Part shown: piece after piece, positions 19,230 through 28,335 of the stretch
Layout: each line of letters opens with the position of its first letter
Position numbering within the stretch: position 1 is the first letter of the stretch
Assembly (NCBI GenBank): GCA_963575745.1
Contig: CAUYUJ010003938.1
Location: 1 to 47,500, forward strand
Source of the DNA: Prorocentrum cordatum
Lineage: Eukaryota; Sar; Dinophyceae; Prorocentrales; Prorocentraceae
DNA: 47,500 nt
Direction: 5' to 3'
The notes under the pieces: generated by a model
Databases searched by the model: none
What the model was told of the DNA's origin: nothing
The model's input: only the letters and a program-made list of their open reading frames with translations
Program-made: the position numbers and the translations under genes

Positions 19230-19568
19230 TTGAAGAAGGCGCAAATGAGCGCCAGCACGGACATGAAGCTCAGTAGGTTCGGCGGCATTGCTGAGCGCTG
19301 GGCGGACTGGGTGCACGGGTGCACGTGGCTCGAGGCCTGCACGGGTCTCCGCGGCATGGGTCAGGTGATGGCGGCGGCGGACAGCGCCGACCCTTCAGAC
19401 GTCACCACGCTGGGCGACCACGCAAGAGCGATAAGCTTTAGGCGGTGGCATCTGGGCGCGACGTGGTACAACTGCAGGAGCTTAGCGTCACCAAGCGCTA
19501 TCGCAACAACAGACGAGGCTTGGCGGCAGTCAAATGCCGAGGGCGAGAGCAGGTCAGGTAATCGCTAA
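19230..19568 (+). pseudogene. Possible copia-like gag fragment
   Basis: The frame has DMKLSRFGGIAERWADW near its start and later WHLGATWYNC and DEAWRQSNAE. The pattern '+.L..F.G....W.DW' followed by a distant EAWR resembles the gag start of dinoflagellate copia-like elements, which is knowledge from the family and was not tested here. The rest of gag and the zinc knuckle are missing. It could also be an unrelated small gene. Confidence 0.3.
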
Positions 19569-19659
19569 GCTGTGATGCTGCAGTTCGGCTCGAGCTCGTG
19601 GGAGATGCGGACGAAGGACCGCGAGGCTGAAGTGAGTTTCGTCCAGTTGTTCAAATATG

Positions 19660-19782
19660 CGGCGCGCCCGGAGGGGAAGGCAGAGAGGGCGGGCCTTCTC
19701 AGAAGGCCTGAGGGTTTCTGAGAGCCCCCGCCGCCTTGTGAGAAGGCCTTCTCCTTCTCACTTCCACCCTCGCTGCGCCGCC
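19660..19782. mobile_element. TIR element family F10, copy 2
   Basis: This shorter copy has GCGGCGCGCCCGGAGGGGAA against TTCCACCCTCGCTGCGCCGC at the ends, and GGCCTTCTCAGAAGGCC with further CTTCTCAC words inside. It begins about 90 bp after the end of the gag-like fragment. Confidence 0.5.
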
Positions 19783-19795
19783 GACAGCACGGGCA

Positions 19796-20469
19796 GTGTG
19801 GAATGCCGAGCATGTGGTCTGCAGCGGCGAGGTGATCTCGGGCAGCGTTCTGATCAGCGCGCTGCCTGAAGTCGGCGATAGAGCCACGCCGCAATGTCTC
19901 GGAAGTCACGTTGAGGAGCCCTTACCCAGCCAAACGACGGCCTGGACGAGGACGACGGCTGCTCTCGTACAACAGCCTCAGTTCCATCACGCCGCATTTT
20001 CTCGTACAAAAGCGTAAGTGTGCCATCCATCATGTTCTTCATGAATGCCAGCACCCCATGTTTTGTTCGTTTGTGTGGCTGGCTTGTTCAGCATCTTGAG
20101 GGCCACCCAAAAGAAGGGCGATACCAACATAATAATTGCGAAGCCTATTGGAAGAAGCGAAGGCCCAGGTGGGCAAACTCATATTAGAATTTGTGCAATC
20201 GCCTTGAATGCATACGGGGCTGCTTTGGGAGCGCCCAGGGTATTTCTCAAGACCCTGCCAGGGCCTCCACGGCACTCTGCTTGGAGGTGCGTCGGACCGT
20301 TCCTTGGCACCCATTGGTCGTTAAAAGCATGAGCATATAATGTATGATATCGTATAACCGGCGACCGGGCCCCCAGGCCCTGGGGCCCTCACTTTTTCAA
20401 AACTCACCCCTCTCCCCCGCAAGCCACTTTGCTCCCTGGCGCCGGCGGGTCTTTTTGAACGCTCCAGGG
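19796..20469. other. No gene seen
   Basis: Average GC with short frames in both directions. Bases 20370-20390 include the palindrome GGGCCCCCAGGCCCTGGGGC. Nothing else is recognisable. Confidence 0.4.
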
Positions 20470-21265
20470 CGTTCCCTGCGCCTCGAGGCTTCTCCTTGGC
20501 GCCCGCAGCGGACGCCGAGAGGCTGCCAGGACGGCCCAAGAGCGCACCAAGCCGCCCAAGATGGCCCAATGATGGCCCAATGAGCCTCCAAGAGGCCCCA
20601 AGAGCGCTCCGAGAGGATCTCCAAGAAGGCCCCAAGAGGCCAACATCATCGATAGTCAGTGTGTGTTCTTCATTCTGTTTCGCGCTCTCGTGCTTTCGGG
20701 TTTTGGGCACTCCAAGACTGCCCAAGAAGCCTCCAACCTCGCCCCAAGACGGCCCAAGAGGCCCCCGAGACGGCCAAGAGGGCCCCCGAACGGCCCAAGA
20801 GGCGCCCAAGACGGCCCAAGAGGGCCTCAGGACGGCCTCAAGAGGTCCCCAAGGTGGGGAACGCGAACCGACAGTTCGAGCTTTCTGCCCCAAGAGGCAC
20901 CCAGGAGGCGCCAAGAGGCCCAAAAGAGGCACCCGGGAGGCCCAAAAGAGGCCCCAAGAGTTTCCAAAACGCTCCCCCGGAGGCTTCAAGACTGCTTCCA
21001 AGAGGCCCCCGAGAGGGCTTGCACGAGATCCAAGCGAAATTCCAAAGGGCCTAACCCACGGCATGGGCCGAAGGCGTCAAGAGGCAACAAATATGGATTC
21101 CAAATAGATGTTTCAACGATGTTCTTGCTGCTCTTTCGCAATTCCAATTCTCTAAGACAGCCCAGGAGTCCTCAAAAACCTTTCACGACGGCCCCCGAGG
21201 TCTCCGACAGGGCCTCGAGACGGCCCAGAACGCCTCTAATACAACCCAAGAGCTATCCGGGAGAG
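20470..21265. repeat. CCAAGAGGC minisatellite, left part
   Basis: The words GGCCCAAGAGGCCCC, GACGGCCCAAGAG and CCTCCAAGAGG recur at roughly 10-30 bp intervals. Stops are rare, so three plus-strand frames stay open and give Pro/Arg/Lys-rich readings, which are artefacts. The array resumes at 22457 after the retrogene, and a reverse-complement patch is at 41440-41575. Confidence 0.85.
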
Positions 21266-21266
21266 T

Positions 21267-21288
21267 TCCGTAGCCATTTTGGCTCAAG
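21267..21288 (+). other. Relict dinoflagellate spliced leader (DinoSL), 22 nt
   Basis: The sequence from T21267 to G21288 (TCCGTAGCCATTTTGGCTC plus AAG) is identical to the conserved DinoSL, with T at its variable first base. DinoSL is normally added to mRNA in trans from a separate SL RNA, so a genomic copy at a gene's 5' end marks a retrotransposed cDNA. It is not an SL RNA gene: no GT donor follows it (the next bases are ATGCTCCG). No second copy was found by eye on either strand. Confidence 0.95.
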
Positions 21289-21319
21289 ATGCTCCGCTCG
21301 TTGTGGTCATTGCGTCACG

Positions 21320-22072
21320 ATGTGGCCGACATTATTTCCAGCAGGCTTCTCGACGCGTTATGCTGGTGGATTGTTGCTCCCACTGGAGAAGCGATTGGTG
21401 TCGTTTCCTTGGGGCTCAGTGTCCTCTAGCCTTGCCACGGCAACCATCTTTGAGGTTCTTGGACTGTTCTACCTATGGCCCCATCGCGTGCCGAGAAAGG
21501 GCTTGCAACCAGGTCTTCTGTCAAAGGATGGGTTAGCATCGTTCACGTTTGTGGATGTGTCTTGGGCAGCCTCGTTTTACCCCCAGTTCTGGATTTTCTC
21601 GGTTGGTATGTCAGTGGCATCTCTGTGCGGTGGTATTGCTATGTGTCTTGGCAGTGAGGCAATGCTTCGAGGTCTTGCATTGGAGCGTTGGCAGATTTGG
21701 CAGCGCAATGTGTACTCCGCGTGCGGCTTGACCTGTGCAATTGCTGGAGTAGTAATGGCATGTTGTCGAGTGAACACGGGAAGACAGTTCATGCACGAAG
21801 TAGCGGCTGTTGTGCAACTTGGGTCATTACTATTTGGAACGTTTATGTACAAGCAGTTGTGCCGTCACGCCTTGATGACATACATGTTTCGTATTGTGAT
21901 TCCGCTGTTGTTATTCGTAATCTGGTTCATCAATAACCCTAATTTGTTTCGCGGAGCCCAGAGTCAGAGTTGGGCACAATGGTTGTTCATCGTTTGCCTC
22001 TTTCAACATGGGTTTGAAGTCGATCATTTGAGAATATGTTTATTGAAGCGGCACGCGAGCGAATTCGAATAG
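21320..22072 (+). CDS. Six-helix membrane protein, FRAG1/DRAM/Sfk1-like (retrogene)
   Basis: The 250-aa frame shows six hydrophobic segments, about residues 34-54, 84-110, 131-149, 159-180, 188-204 and 218-235. A Pro/Phe-containing loop (FYPQFWIFSVGM) runs into helix 2, and a His starts helix 4 (FMHEVAAVVQLGSLLFGTFMY). Six helices, about 250 residues and these two features match the FRAG1/DRAM/Sfk1 family, whose members act in membrane trafficking, autophagy or GPI-anchor handling; the exact role is not inferable. The start at 21320 leaves a 31-nt 5' leader after DinoSL. An ATG directly after the leader (21289) is in another frame and stops at about 21430. The frame is intact and has no introns, as expected for a retrocopy. 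Expression would need a new AG acceptor upstream. Confidence 0.65.
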   Translation: MWPTLFPAGFSTRYAGGLLLPLEKRLVSFPWGSVSSSLATATIFEVLGLFYLWPHRVPRKGLQPGLLSKDGLASFTFVDVSWAASFYPQFWIFSVGMSVASLCGGIAMCLGSEAMLRGLALERWQIWQRNVYSACGLTCAIAGVVMACCRVNTGRQFMHEVAAVVQLGSLLFGTFMYKQLCRHALMTYMFRIVIPLLLFVIWFINNPNLFRGAQSQSWAQWLFIVCLFQHGFEVDHLRICLLKRHASEFE

Positions 22073-22454
22073 GCAGGTTGACTGTGATTCTGGAGGCGCC
22101 TCATCAAAAAGCCGGTGCAGGGAAATTGGAAACGCGTGCCCCCAGCGCCTGCATTTTGACGGATAAGTTTGCCCAGGGATCCTTTTGCTTGAAGGATCGC
22201 GTTGATGCGCCACCATTGCCACAGGGTGTTTCATATGTTATAGGCCGGCAGTTCTTGTGTGAGTGATAACGATTGTTTGTTGCGCCATTCTCATTTGCAG
22301 GGCATTGGCGATTAAGTACACCCTTGCCAGATACGGGCCCCTCAACGACGGAGCTGGTTCGCAAAGGGATGTTGGCCATGCGGTTCGCGTATTTGGGCAA
22401 GTTGGACCGCGGAAAGGTTGGTCCTCTCATGGCGCAGTCTATGACGAGAAAAAA
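22073..22454 (+). other. 3' untranslated region of the retrogene
   Basis: This stretch follows the TAG stop and ends in eight A residues next to the right target duplication. No AATAAA is present, as is usual in dinoflagellates. A GTGAGT...TTTGCAG pair at 22259-22302 looks like a 44-nt intron but should not survive in a processed copy, so it is probably chance. Confidence 0.7.
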
Positions 22455-22456
22455 AA

Positions 22457-22740
22457 GAGCTATCCGGGAGAGCCCCAAGAGGGGCACAAGAGGCAGAACC
22501 CGAACTCATAGATCGAGCTCGCCCCCCGAAGACGGCCCCCGAGACCGCTAGCAGGGCCCCAACAGGCTTCCAAGAGGCCCCAGGAGCGCCCGAGGGGCCC
22601 CACAACGACCCCCAGAAGCATCAAGAGGCCCCCATAGAGGCTCCAAATATGACAAGATACTTCCGAGATGCATTCCAAGAGACCAGACAACTTTCCAAAT
22701 AGCCTTCCAAGAGCGCCCCAAAAGGCATCCAAAGAGACTC
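22457..22740. repeat. CCAAGAGGC minisatellite, right part
   Basis: This continues the array interrupted by the retrogene, with GCCCCAAGAGGGGC, CTTCCAAGAGGCCCC and ATCAAGAGGCCCC words that fade out by about 22740. Bases 22740-23130 hold no recognisable gene. Confidence 0.8.
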
Positions 22741-23133
22741 TCAGCATGGTTTTGCCAAGCTCTGTTAGTGTTTCTCGGGCATGGCAACCCCCCATTAGGC
22801 TGCCCTGGGTCCTCCTCGTGGCTGCCCTGCGCGCCTTCCTGGAATCTTCCTGGGCGCTTGCAGAAACAAGCGCTGGGGAATTTGCAACTTCTGGTCTCTT
22901 TTGCAGACCCTCTACGCTTCTTCTTACCCTTCTCCTCGTGGCTAATTTAGAAAACATATAGCCTTTCCCAGCCGCGCGGCCGATGGACGGGGGGCTTCCT
23001 GTGACAGTTATTGCCGGTCAGCCTGGGGAGGGAGTTAGTTTTTTTCTTTTTCCATAGAAGTCTGTGTGGCAATATAAATGGTCGCCGGTCGGGGCCAACC
23101 GACCGGCCAGAGGATAGATTGCGAGAGAGAGGA

Positions 23134-23223
23134 GAATGAGGAGGAGGAGGAGGAGGAGAATGAGGAGGAGGAGGAGGAGGAGGTGGAGGAGGGGGGCGAG
23201 GAGAAGGACGAGCTGGTGCGCTA
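23134..23223 (+). repeat. (GAG)n microsatellite with acidic reading
   Basis: GAG triplets with AAT and GTG interruptions. In one frame it gives poly-Glu ending GGEEKDELVR and a TAG at 23222. It could be an acidic exon of the coiled-coil gene, but simple repeat is the safer call. Bases 23230-23640 show no gene; 23440-23545 is rich in CGCATTTG/TTGCATTGC words. Confidence 0.6.
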
Positions 23224-23652
23224 GCGTCACATTGATGTTCGCCGACGGCGGAATCGGGGCATCCACCACTTATTTTGCACACCTTATCCCTGGGATCCCT
23301 GAGGTTCCGGAACCCTCGGGTTCGTACGGCCTCTTGCGTTATTGCGCACTGTATTGCAGTGTCTATCACTTGGTTGTTTTTGGACGGATGTGCACAGGCA
23401 TGGTTCCGCAAACGGCATTGCGTTGGCGATCATTGTTCTGCTTCGCATTTAATTGTATTGCATCGCATTTCCTTGCTTTTCATTTGCGTTGCTTCTCGCT
23501 GCATGCCTCTCGCATTTGGTTTCCATGGCACTGCGTTGCATTGCAGTGCCAGTGTGGGCACTCCATTATGACGCGTCGGTGTTCCTCATATTCATGCCAT
23601 TGGTAGGGAACTATTTCAGGGGACCTGTGAACTTGTCACGGCATGGGGCTTG

Positions 23653-23701
23653 CTAGAAACTAAGCGCGCGCGAAGCGCGCGCGCGCGTAGTTCTAATCTA
23701 G
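23653..23701. repeat. Hairpin with alternating CG stem
   Basis: CTAGAAACTA and an AG-CGCGCGCG arm pair with GCGCGCGCG and TAGTTCTAATCTAG across an AA loop. It is a near-perfect foldback of about 20 bp per arm. The (CG)n parts are Z-DNA-prone. It lies just before the two-frame coding region. Confidence 0.7.
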
Positions 23702-23730
23702 ACGATTCGGGGTCGGCTTGAGAACCGTCC

Positions 23731-24720
23731 ATGCGGTTGCAAGGTAAGAGCCCTAAGACGTGCACGCGCCTTGCTCAAGGTGTTGCCACACATGAAAACA
23801 CGACTTGTATTCCTCGACCCGCCTTTACCCTGAGACAATTTATCGCACATGAGAGACCCGACGAAGATGTGAACGCGAGGCGTCGGTTGATCCCGCCGGG
23901 GGGACTCTTCCCAGCAAGTGGAAATCGACGAAACCACCCAAACTGTGACCCCATGCGCCCCGCACTCCCAGGTTCGTGCGTATCTGCCAGCGCCGAGGCT
24001 AAGGCAGCTAAGCAGGCACCCTTCTTCGAGCCCAAGAAGGACAAATCTGCAGCTGGTAAGGACCTTGCTGACACGCTCGGGAGGCTGGCCGCCAAGTACG
24101 GGGAGAAACTGAAGCCCCAGACATTAGGAGCACTTCAAGCGGCGAAGCACAAGCTCGAGCGGAAGAAGGGCAAGCGCACCCACAAGCTCAACGATCCGGA
24201 GAACCAGCAGCCCAGGATGTCAGAGCGAATTCAGTCAGAGAAGCAGCATCTCAAGGAGCTCGACAACCAGATCGTCGAGGCAGAAGCCAACACCAAGAAT
24301 GTTCACGGGTCAGCGCTCGGAGGAGCAGGGCTCGAAGGGCTCAAGGCAGTGGTCGACGCGATCAAGCCCCAGTCCGGCAAGCAAAGCAAATCCAAGGTCG
24401 ACGCGATTTATCAGGCGTTCTTCGCGATCTTCCAAGAGGCAGCCGGCGAAGCCAAAATTGAGCGGGTTGCACCCACGCGGCTTCCGACGGCGCTGGCAGT
24501 GGCAATCTCGAACCTACTGCTGCTGGGCAACTTGATCTCGGCACAGGCGCAGACGGTGCAGGAGCAGCACCACCGCCCAATCCAAAGCCAGACTGAGAGG
24601 ACCCAGACCGCCTGGACAACCTCACCGCCGAAGGGCCGCCAGAAACAAACCAGGCGACAAGGAGAAGCGCCTCGCAGGGATCCTGGCGGGAGCGGCCAGG
24701 CGGCGGAAGGTCTAGAAGAC
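23731..24720 (+). CDS. Unknown Lys/Glu-rich coiled-coil reading frame, possibly retroelement ORF1
   Basis: The frame first reads low-complexity sequence. From about 23985 it reads a helix-rich, charged protein: AAKYGEKLKPQTLGALQAAK, HKLERKKGKRTHKLND, SEKQHLKELDNQIVEAEAN, then SKVDAIYQAFFAIFQEA. Codon use is GC3-rich and plus-strand consistent. Below 24560 it becomes Gln/Thr/Arg-rich and probably leaves the true frame; it stays open to 25023. Charged coiled coils of this kind are common in ORF1 of dinoflagellate retroelements, but no family motif confirms this. The next frame begins to look coding from about 24750. Confidence 0.4.
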
Positions 24721-24751
24721 TTTGGCGCTACGCGGCCAACGCAAACACTGA

Positions 24752-25699
24752 ATGCATGTGTGTGCGCGAGACCTTGGCCTGGATCAAGAAGAGGACTTTC
24801 GCGCCAGCGCTGGCGGCGCTCGTTGGAATCAGGAAAGAGTTCGACGATGGCTTCCCGCAGCCAGACTGGGTCTTCGAGCAGGAGTCCAGGTTCAAGAAGC
24901 CAGGTTTCGAGCAGGTCCGGCGATGGGACGAACAGCGCGGCTGCGACTTCGACCTGGCGGCAGACGAGGTCGCTGGCAATGCAGCCGCAGTTGTGTCAGG
25001 AGGCGTCGGGATTGGCGCCGTGAGGATGCGTGCCGCCGCCGCCCCCCATGCCGGCTGCATCCAGACGCGCGACGCGCTGGGCGCGCATTTGGACCATCTT
25101 TGCGAGCGACCAAACTGTGGTCGACGCCAACGCCATGTACTTCGGCGACGGGGAGGGGCTCAGCGACAGCAGCTTCGACATTCCTTGGGATCCAGCCACC
25201 TGGCCGAGGGGGGCCCGCCGCCCGTGGGTCGCGCCAGGGGACTTCGACATGGGGCCGCGCCACCTGGAGTGCCGAGAAGGCGATGGCGCAGGTGGTGGAG
25301 AAGACCCAGCAGAAGTCGGCTCTCCAGCAGCTGAAGACCTCGAGATGCGAAGAGCTGTTCCAGAACGCGCGGAAGGAAGTCTTGTCGAAGGATCTGCTGA
25401 TGGAGAAGGTCGCTCGGATGAGCCTGGAAGTGCAGGTGATGACGGCGAGGTCCAACCGACAGGCCTGCCGAGACAAAGCGAGCGTTGGCCTCGACGAGAT
25501 CTTCGGCCAAGGCCGGTGGTCGGAAGAGGCGAAGAGCATGATGAGCCAGTTTGCTGACATGCATCCGGTCGACAGCTCGGCGATCTCGAACCACATCCTG
25601 GCCAACGTCGGCTGGAAGCACGGAGTAACCGGAAAAATTCCGGAAGACCAGCCGGAAGACATGGTTCGCGCCGGGACGGTGTCCAGCGTTGCTTCTTGA
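24752..25699 (+). CDS. Unknown reading frame downstream, C-terminal part coding-like
   Basis: From about 25283 the reading is protein-like: EKAMAQVVEKTQQKSALQQL, a long amphipathic region KEVLSKDLLMEKVARMSLEV, then GQGRWSEEAKSMMSQFADMH and SAISNHILANVGW, ending at a TGA. The N-terminal part, 24752-25280, is less convincing. It overlaps the preceding frame out of register, so the two are joined either by an intron or by a frameshift in a decayed element. No domain was recognised. Confidence 0.4.
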   Translation: MHVCARDLGLDQEEDFRASAGGARWNQERVRRWLPAARLGLRAGVQVQEARFRAGPAMGRTARLRLRPGGRRGRWQCSRSCVRRRRDWRREDACRRRPPCRLHPDARRAGRAFGPSLRATKLWSTPTPCTSATGRGSATAASTFLGIQPPGRGGPAARGSRQGTSTWGRATWSAEKAMAQVVEKTQQKSALQQLKTSRCEELFQNARKEVLSKDLLMEKVARMSLEVQVMTARSNRQACRDKASVGLDEIFGQGRWSEEAKSMMSQFADMHPVDSSAISNHILANVGWKHGVTGKIPEDQPEDMVRAGTVSSVAS

Positions 25700-25860
25700 C
25701 GCAGTAAAGGCGAGGATGCGCTTCCGGAGCCTGCTGTGTCGAAGCTGCGCTGGGAGACCTCGAAAGCGGGCTTCTTGCCGCGAAAGGCGAAGGCGCTGCC
25801 AATGAAGACGGCGACGCTCAGAAAGTGTAGCCTGCGAAGCCTGATTTCGTCGCAGAGGCT

Positions 25861-26130
25861 TTGTCTACCGCTCGCGCCAGGAGCGCTGCTGCCGTGGCGA
25901 CGAAGCCGAAGCAGGACGAAAAGGCGGAGACGATGTCTTCCCCGCCGGTGCTCGGCACGAGGTCGATCGCCGCCACGACGTCCAAGCCGGAGACAATGAT
26001 TCAGCGGTTTTTTAAGCGCGCCGTCGAGGAAGAGGACGGCGCTGACACTGGCGGCGCCATCGAGCTTCGGCGGCAAGCCGCTGTCGAGGAAGGGGAGGCT
26101 GTCCGGCGCCTCGAGCAAGCGGTGAACTGA
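25861..26130 (+). CDS. Small open frame with FF motif, unknown
   Basis: An 89-aa reading with KPKQDEKAETMSSPPVLGTR, then ETMIQRFFKRAVEEEDG and RRQAAVEEGEAVRRLEQAV before a stop. ETMIQRFF has the spacing of a PCNA-interaction box but with Glu in place of the usual first Gln. An A tract at 26155-26163 follows 25 bp after the stop and may mark the end of a retroelement, but no target duplication was found. It could be the C-terminal exon of the unit starting at 23731. Confidence 0.3.
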   Translation: MSTARARSAAAVATKPKQDEKAETMSSPPVLGTRSIAATTSKPETMIQRFFKRAVEEEDGADTGGAIELRRQAAVEEGEAVRRLEQAVN

Positions 26131-26565
26131 CGTAGCCGGCGACGACGTTGGCGAGAAAAAAAAAGCCGCGCGCCGGCATCTCCGCCGCCATGGAACCAGG
26201 CCGCAGCCATTCCGGCATGCGGCGCCCCAAAAGGATTCCCGATGAGACACCCCCATAGGACCATAGGATTCCCCCACAGGACTTCCCCGTGGGCCCCCGC
26301 CCCCCCCCTAGTACTCTCCATAGGAGTTTCCCAAGAGGGGCGGCCCACGCGCAGGGATCGCTGAACGCATTCGATGGCACATGTTTGAAAACATCCCCAG
26401 TGTTGCGGTCTGGAGCAATATGAAATCAATGGCAAAAGACATCAAGCATTCAATGCTAGAATTGTTAAAGCGCCCTTTGTCCGGGCATCCACGACCGAGT
26501 CGCGCGCAATCGGCAGCGGCAGCGGGGTCGAGCGAGAGCGGGCGAAATGCCGCACCCTTTTCCAA

Positions 26566-26745
26566 GCGCCGCGCAGCTTGTGAGTGAAAGTGGCAGTGCT
26601 GTGTCAGCGCTGCGCATGCTTCGTTTTCGCCGCGCCCATCCAGTTTTGGCAGTCCCGCCTCTGCGCGACCCGCGTCGTTTTCCATGTGCCAAGTCGTCAG
26701 AAGCAGGACCGCGCCCGAGCGCATTGCATTTGCGAGGTGGGGGGC
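26566..26745. repeat. Dispersed repeat R1, copy 1
   Basis: The run GCCGCGCAGCTTGTGAGTGA, then AAGTGGCAGTGCTG, TGCGCATG, a CGCCGCGCCC block and CCAAGTCGTCAGAAGCAGGA, is repeated at 29447-29625 with about 80 percent identity by eye. There are no obvious TIRs. Upstream 26170-26560 shows only short GC-rich repeats (CCATAGGA words near 26250-26330). Confidence 0.65.
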
Positions 26746-27120
26746 GTGTTCCAATCCCAATGTCAAATTGTGCCAGATTGGGATATCATGCTATGAGGGG
26801 GGAGGTGTTTCGACCTGGGTAATGGGAGTCCGATTCTATGCATTTGCTACCCTGCTTGATCCTGCGGTAATATGTGTATCGACTTGCTTCTGGTCTGTTC
26901 TACTATACCTTACCGCCCCCCGCCCGAGCCCATTCTCCGCATGTTTTCTCTATCCGCCCATTGCCCCTTATCTGCATGTACCCCTACTCTCCACCGCAAC
27001 CAGCCGATAGCCCCCACATCCGGGACCCTCCATCCTGCACGGTACACTAACCCCATGCCCACGATAATAATGTTACCCCCCCTTAAGTCGTTCGAGTTTT
27101 TTATCGTCGACCAATAAGAG
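26746..27120. other. No gene seen
   Basis: Pyrimidine-rich sequence with short frames. CTGAACTTTATTATC-type repeats begin with the GCCGAACTTCATTATCACGG variant just after it, near 27148. Confidence 0.4.
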
Positions 27121-27309
27121 TTTGGTCGGGGGCGCGGGGGCGCGGAGGCCGAACTTCATTATCACGGGAAAAGTTCGCCATCGAAGTTACTTCTTTCTTA
27201 TGTTGAGATAACAACATCAAGCGAAGCGAACACGTTGTTTCAGGATGTCTCAAGCGAAACCAATGTCCTTTTGTCTCTTTGTAGTTATTTATGTCTCTCT
27301 TTATTTCTT

Positions 27310-27315
27310 TCTCTG

Positions 27316-27354
<39 letters not shown>

Positions 27355-27381
27355 ATCTCTTTCTCCTTCCTGGCCTCTCTG

Positions 27382-27412
<31 letters not shown>

Positions 27413-27435
27413 ATCTCTTTCTCCTCCTCCTCCCC
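27310..27435. repeat. (CT)n microsatellite with internal duplication
   Basis: (TC)n stretches contain two copies of CTGTCTCTCTATCTCTTTCT (27347-27366 and 27403-27422), a local 56-bp duplication. A further pure TC tract lies at 27655-27738. Confidence 0.85.
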
Positions 27436-27681
27436 CTGGCGCCCTGAACTTGTTTATCGCGCTCAAAAATTTCAATTTTCATAAAGCGCTTGTAAATAAA
27501 ATTTAATACATTTGAATATTCAGATTTGTTTGTTTTATCCTCCTTTCATCTTCTCTTTATCATTTTCATTTTTTTCATTTGTGATTATACTTTTCTTTTT
27601 AAGTATAGCTTCTCTCTTTAAGTCCTTCCTTTCTTTTTCTTTATGATGTATCTCTCGTTCTCTCTCTCTCTCTTTCTCTCT

Positions 27682-27736
<55 letters not shown>

Positions 27737-28065
27737 CATGCCCCCCCCCCCTCTGAACTTGTTTTATCCCTGGGATGATTATCCATGGAAAATGAAGCAC
27801 GTGATCTACCCTACACGAGCACTTAAAAAATTATGTTCATAAAGCGTTTGTAATAAAATCTAATACACTTGAATTTGAGATGTTTCCTTCTCTTTCTCCT
27901 CCTCCTCCTCTGTTTTCTTTTCTTTTTGATTTTTCATTTTTCTGATTCATTTCTTATTGTTTCTTTTTATTTTTGTTTGTGTATATCGCTTTCTCCATTC
28001 CTCCGCCCGCCTGAACTTTATTATCGCCGCGGTTGATTATCCAGGGACACCGAGACGGATGAACT

Positions 28066-28335
28066 ATTCCGAGGATGTCTCAAGCGAAACAAACATATAC
28101 TCGAGGATGTCTCAAGCGAAACAAGCATATACTGAAGGATGTCTCAAGCGAAACGATACGTTTCTTAAGCGAAATAAGCAATAGTTTGACGGTGTCTCAA
28201 GCGAAATAAGCAACAGTTTGTGGATGTCGCAAGCGAAGCAAGGGATTTGTCGAGGATGTATCCAGCGAGATAAGCCATTGTTGAGGATATTTCTATGAAG
28301 ACTAAACGCCAAGGATGTCTCAAAACGTGCTCGGC
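28066..28335. repeat. Degenerate tandem array, GGATGTCTCAAGCGAAAC unit
   Basis: Seven to eight copies at about 30-40 bp spacing of GGATGTCTCAAGCGAAACAA, decaying to the right (GGATGTCGCAAGCGAAGCAA, GGATGTATCCAGCGAGATAA, GGATGTCTCAAAACG). A lone copy is at 27243. The words also sit in open frames in both directions, without protein support. Confidence 0.8.

Larger units (their letters stand above)
21248..22472 (+). mobile_element. Processed retrocopy of a trans-spliced mRNA, with target duplication
   Basis: An 18-bp direct repeat, AAGAGCTATCCGGGAGAG, stands at 21248-21265 and 22455-22472. Between them lie one extra T, a complete DinoSL (21267-21288), a 250-codon open frame, a 376-nt untranslated tail, and an A tract (22449-22456) that merges into the right repeat. 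The leader at the start, A tract at the end and long duplication mean that a mature trans-spliced, polyadenylated mRNA was reverse-transcribed and inserted. The target was the CCAAGAGGC minisatellite, which continues on both sides. Recycling of DinoSL-bearing cDNAs into dinoflagellate genomes is a known process (Slamovits and Keeling). Confidence 0.9.

Noticed and set aside
20321-21107. A 247-aa minus-strand and other plus-strand frames in the CCAAGAGGC array
   Set aside because: Stop-poor minisatellite translations; no domain.
22259-22302. A 44-nt GTGAGT...TTTGCAG mini-intron
   Set aside because: It lies in the 3' untranslated part of a processed retrocopy, where introns should be absent; a chance match is likelier.
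25976-26010. PCNA-interaction box ETMIQRFF as evidence for a replication protein
   Set aside because: The first Gln is missing and an eight-residue match in an unassigned frame is too weak.
28066-28335. The CTCAAG in the GGATGTCTCAAGCGAAAC repeats as spliced-leader remnants
   Set aside because: Only six bases agree with the end of DinoSL; the rest of the leader is absent.
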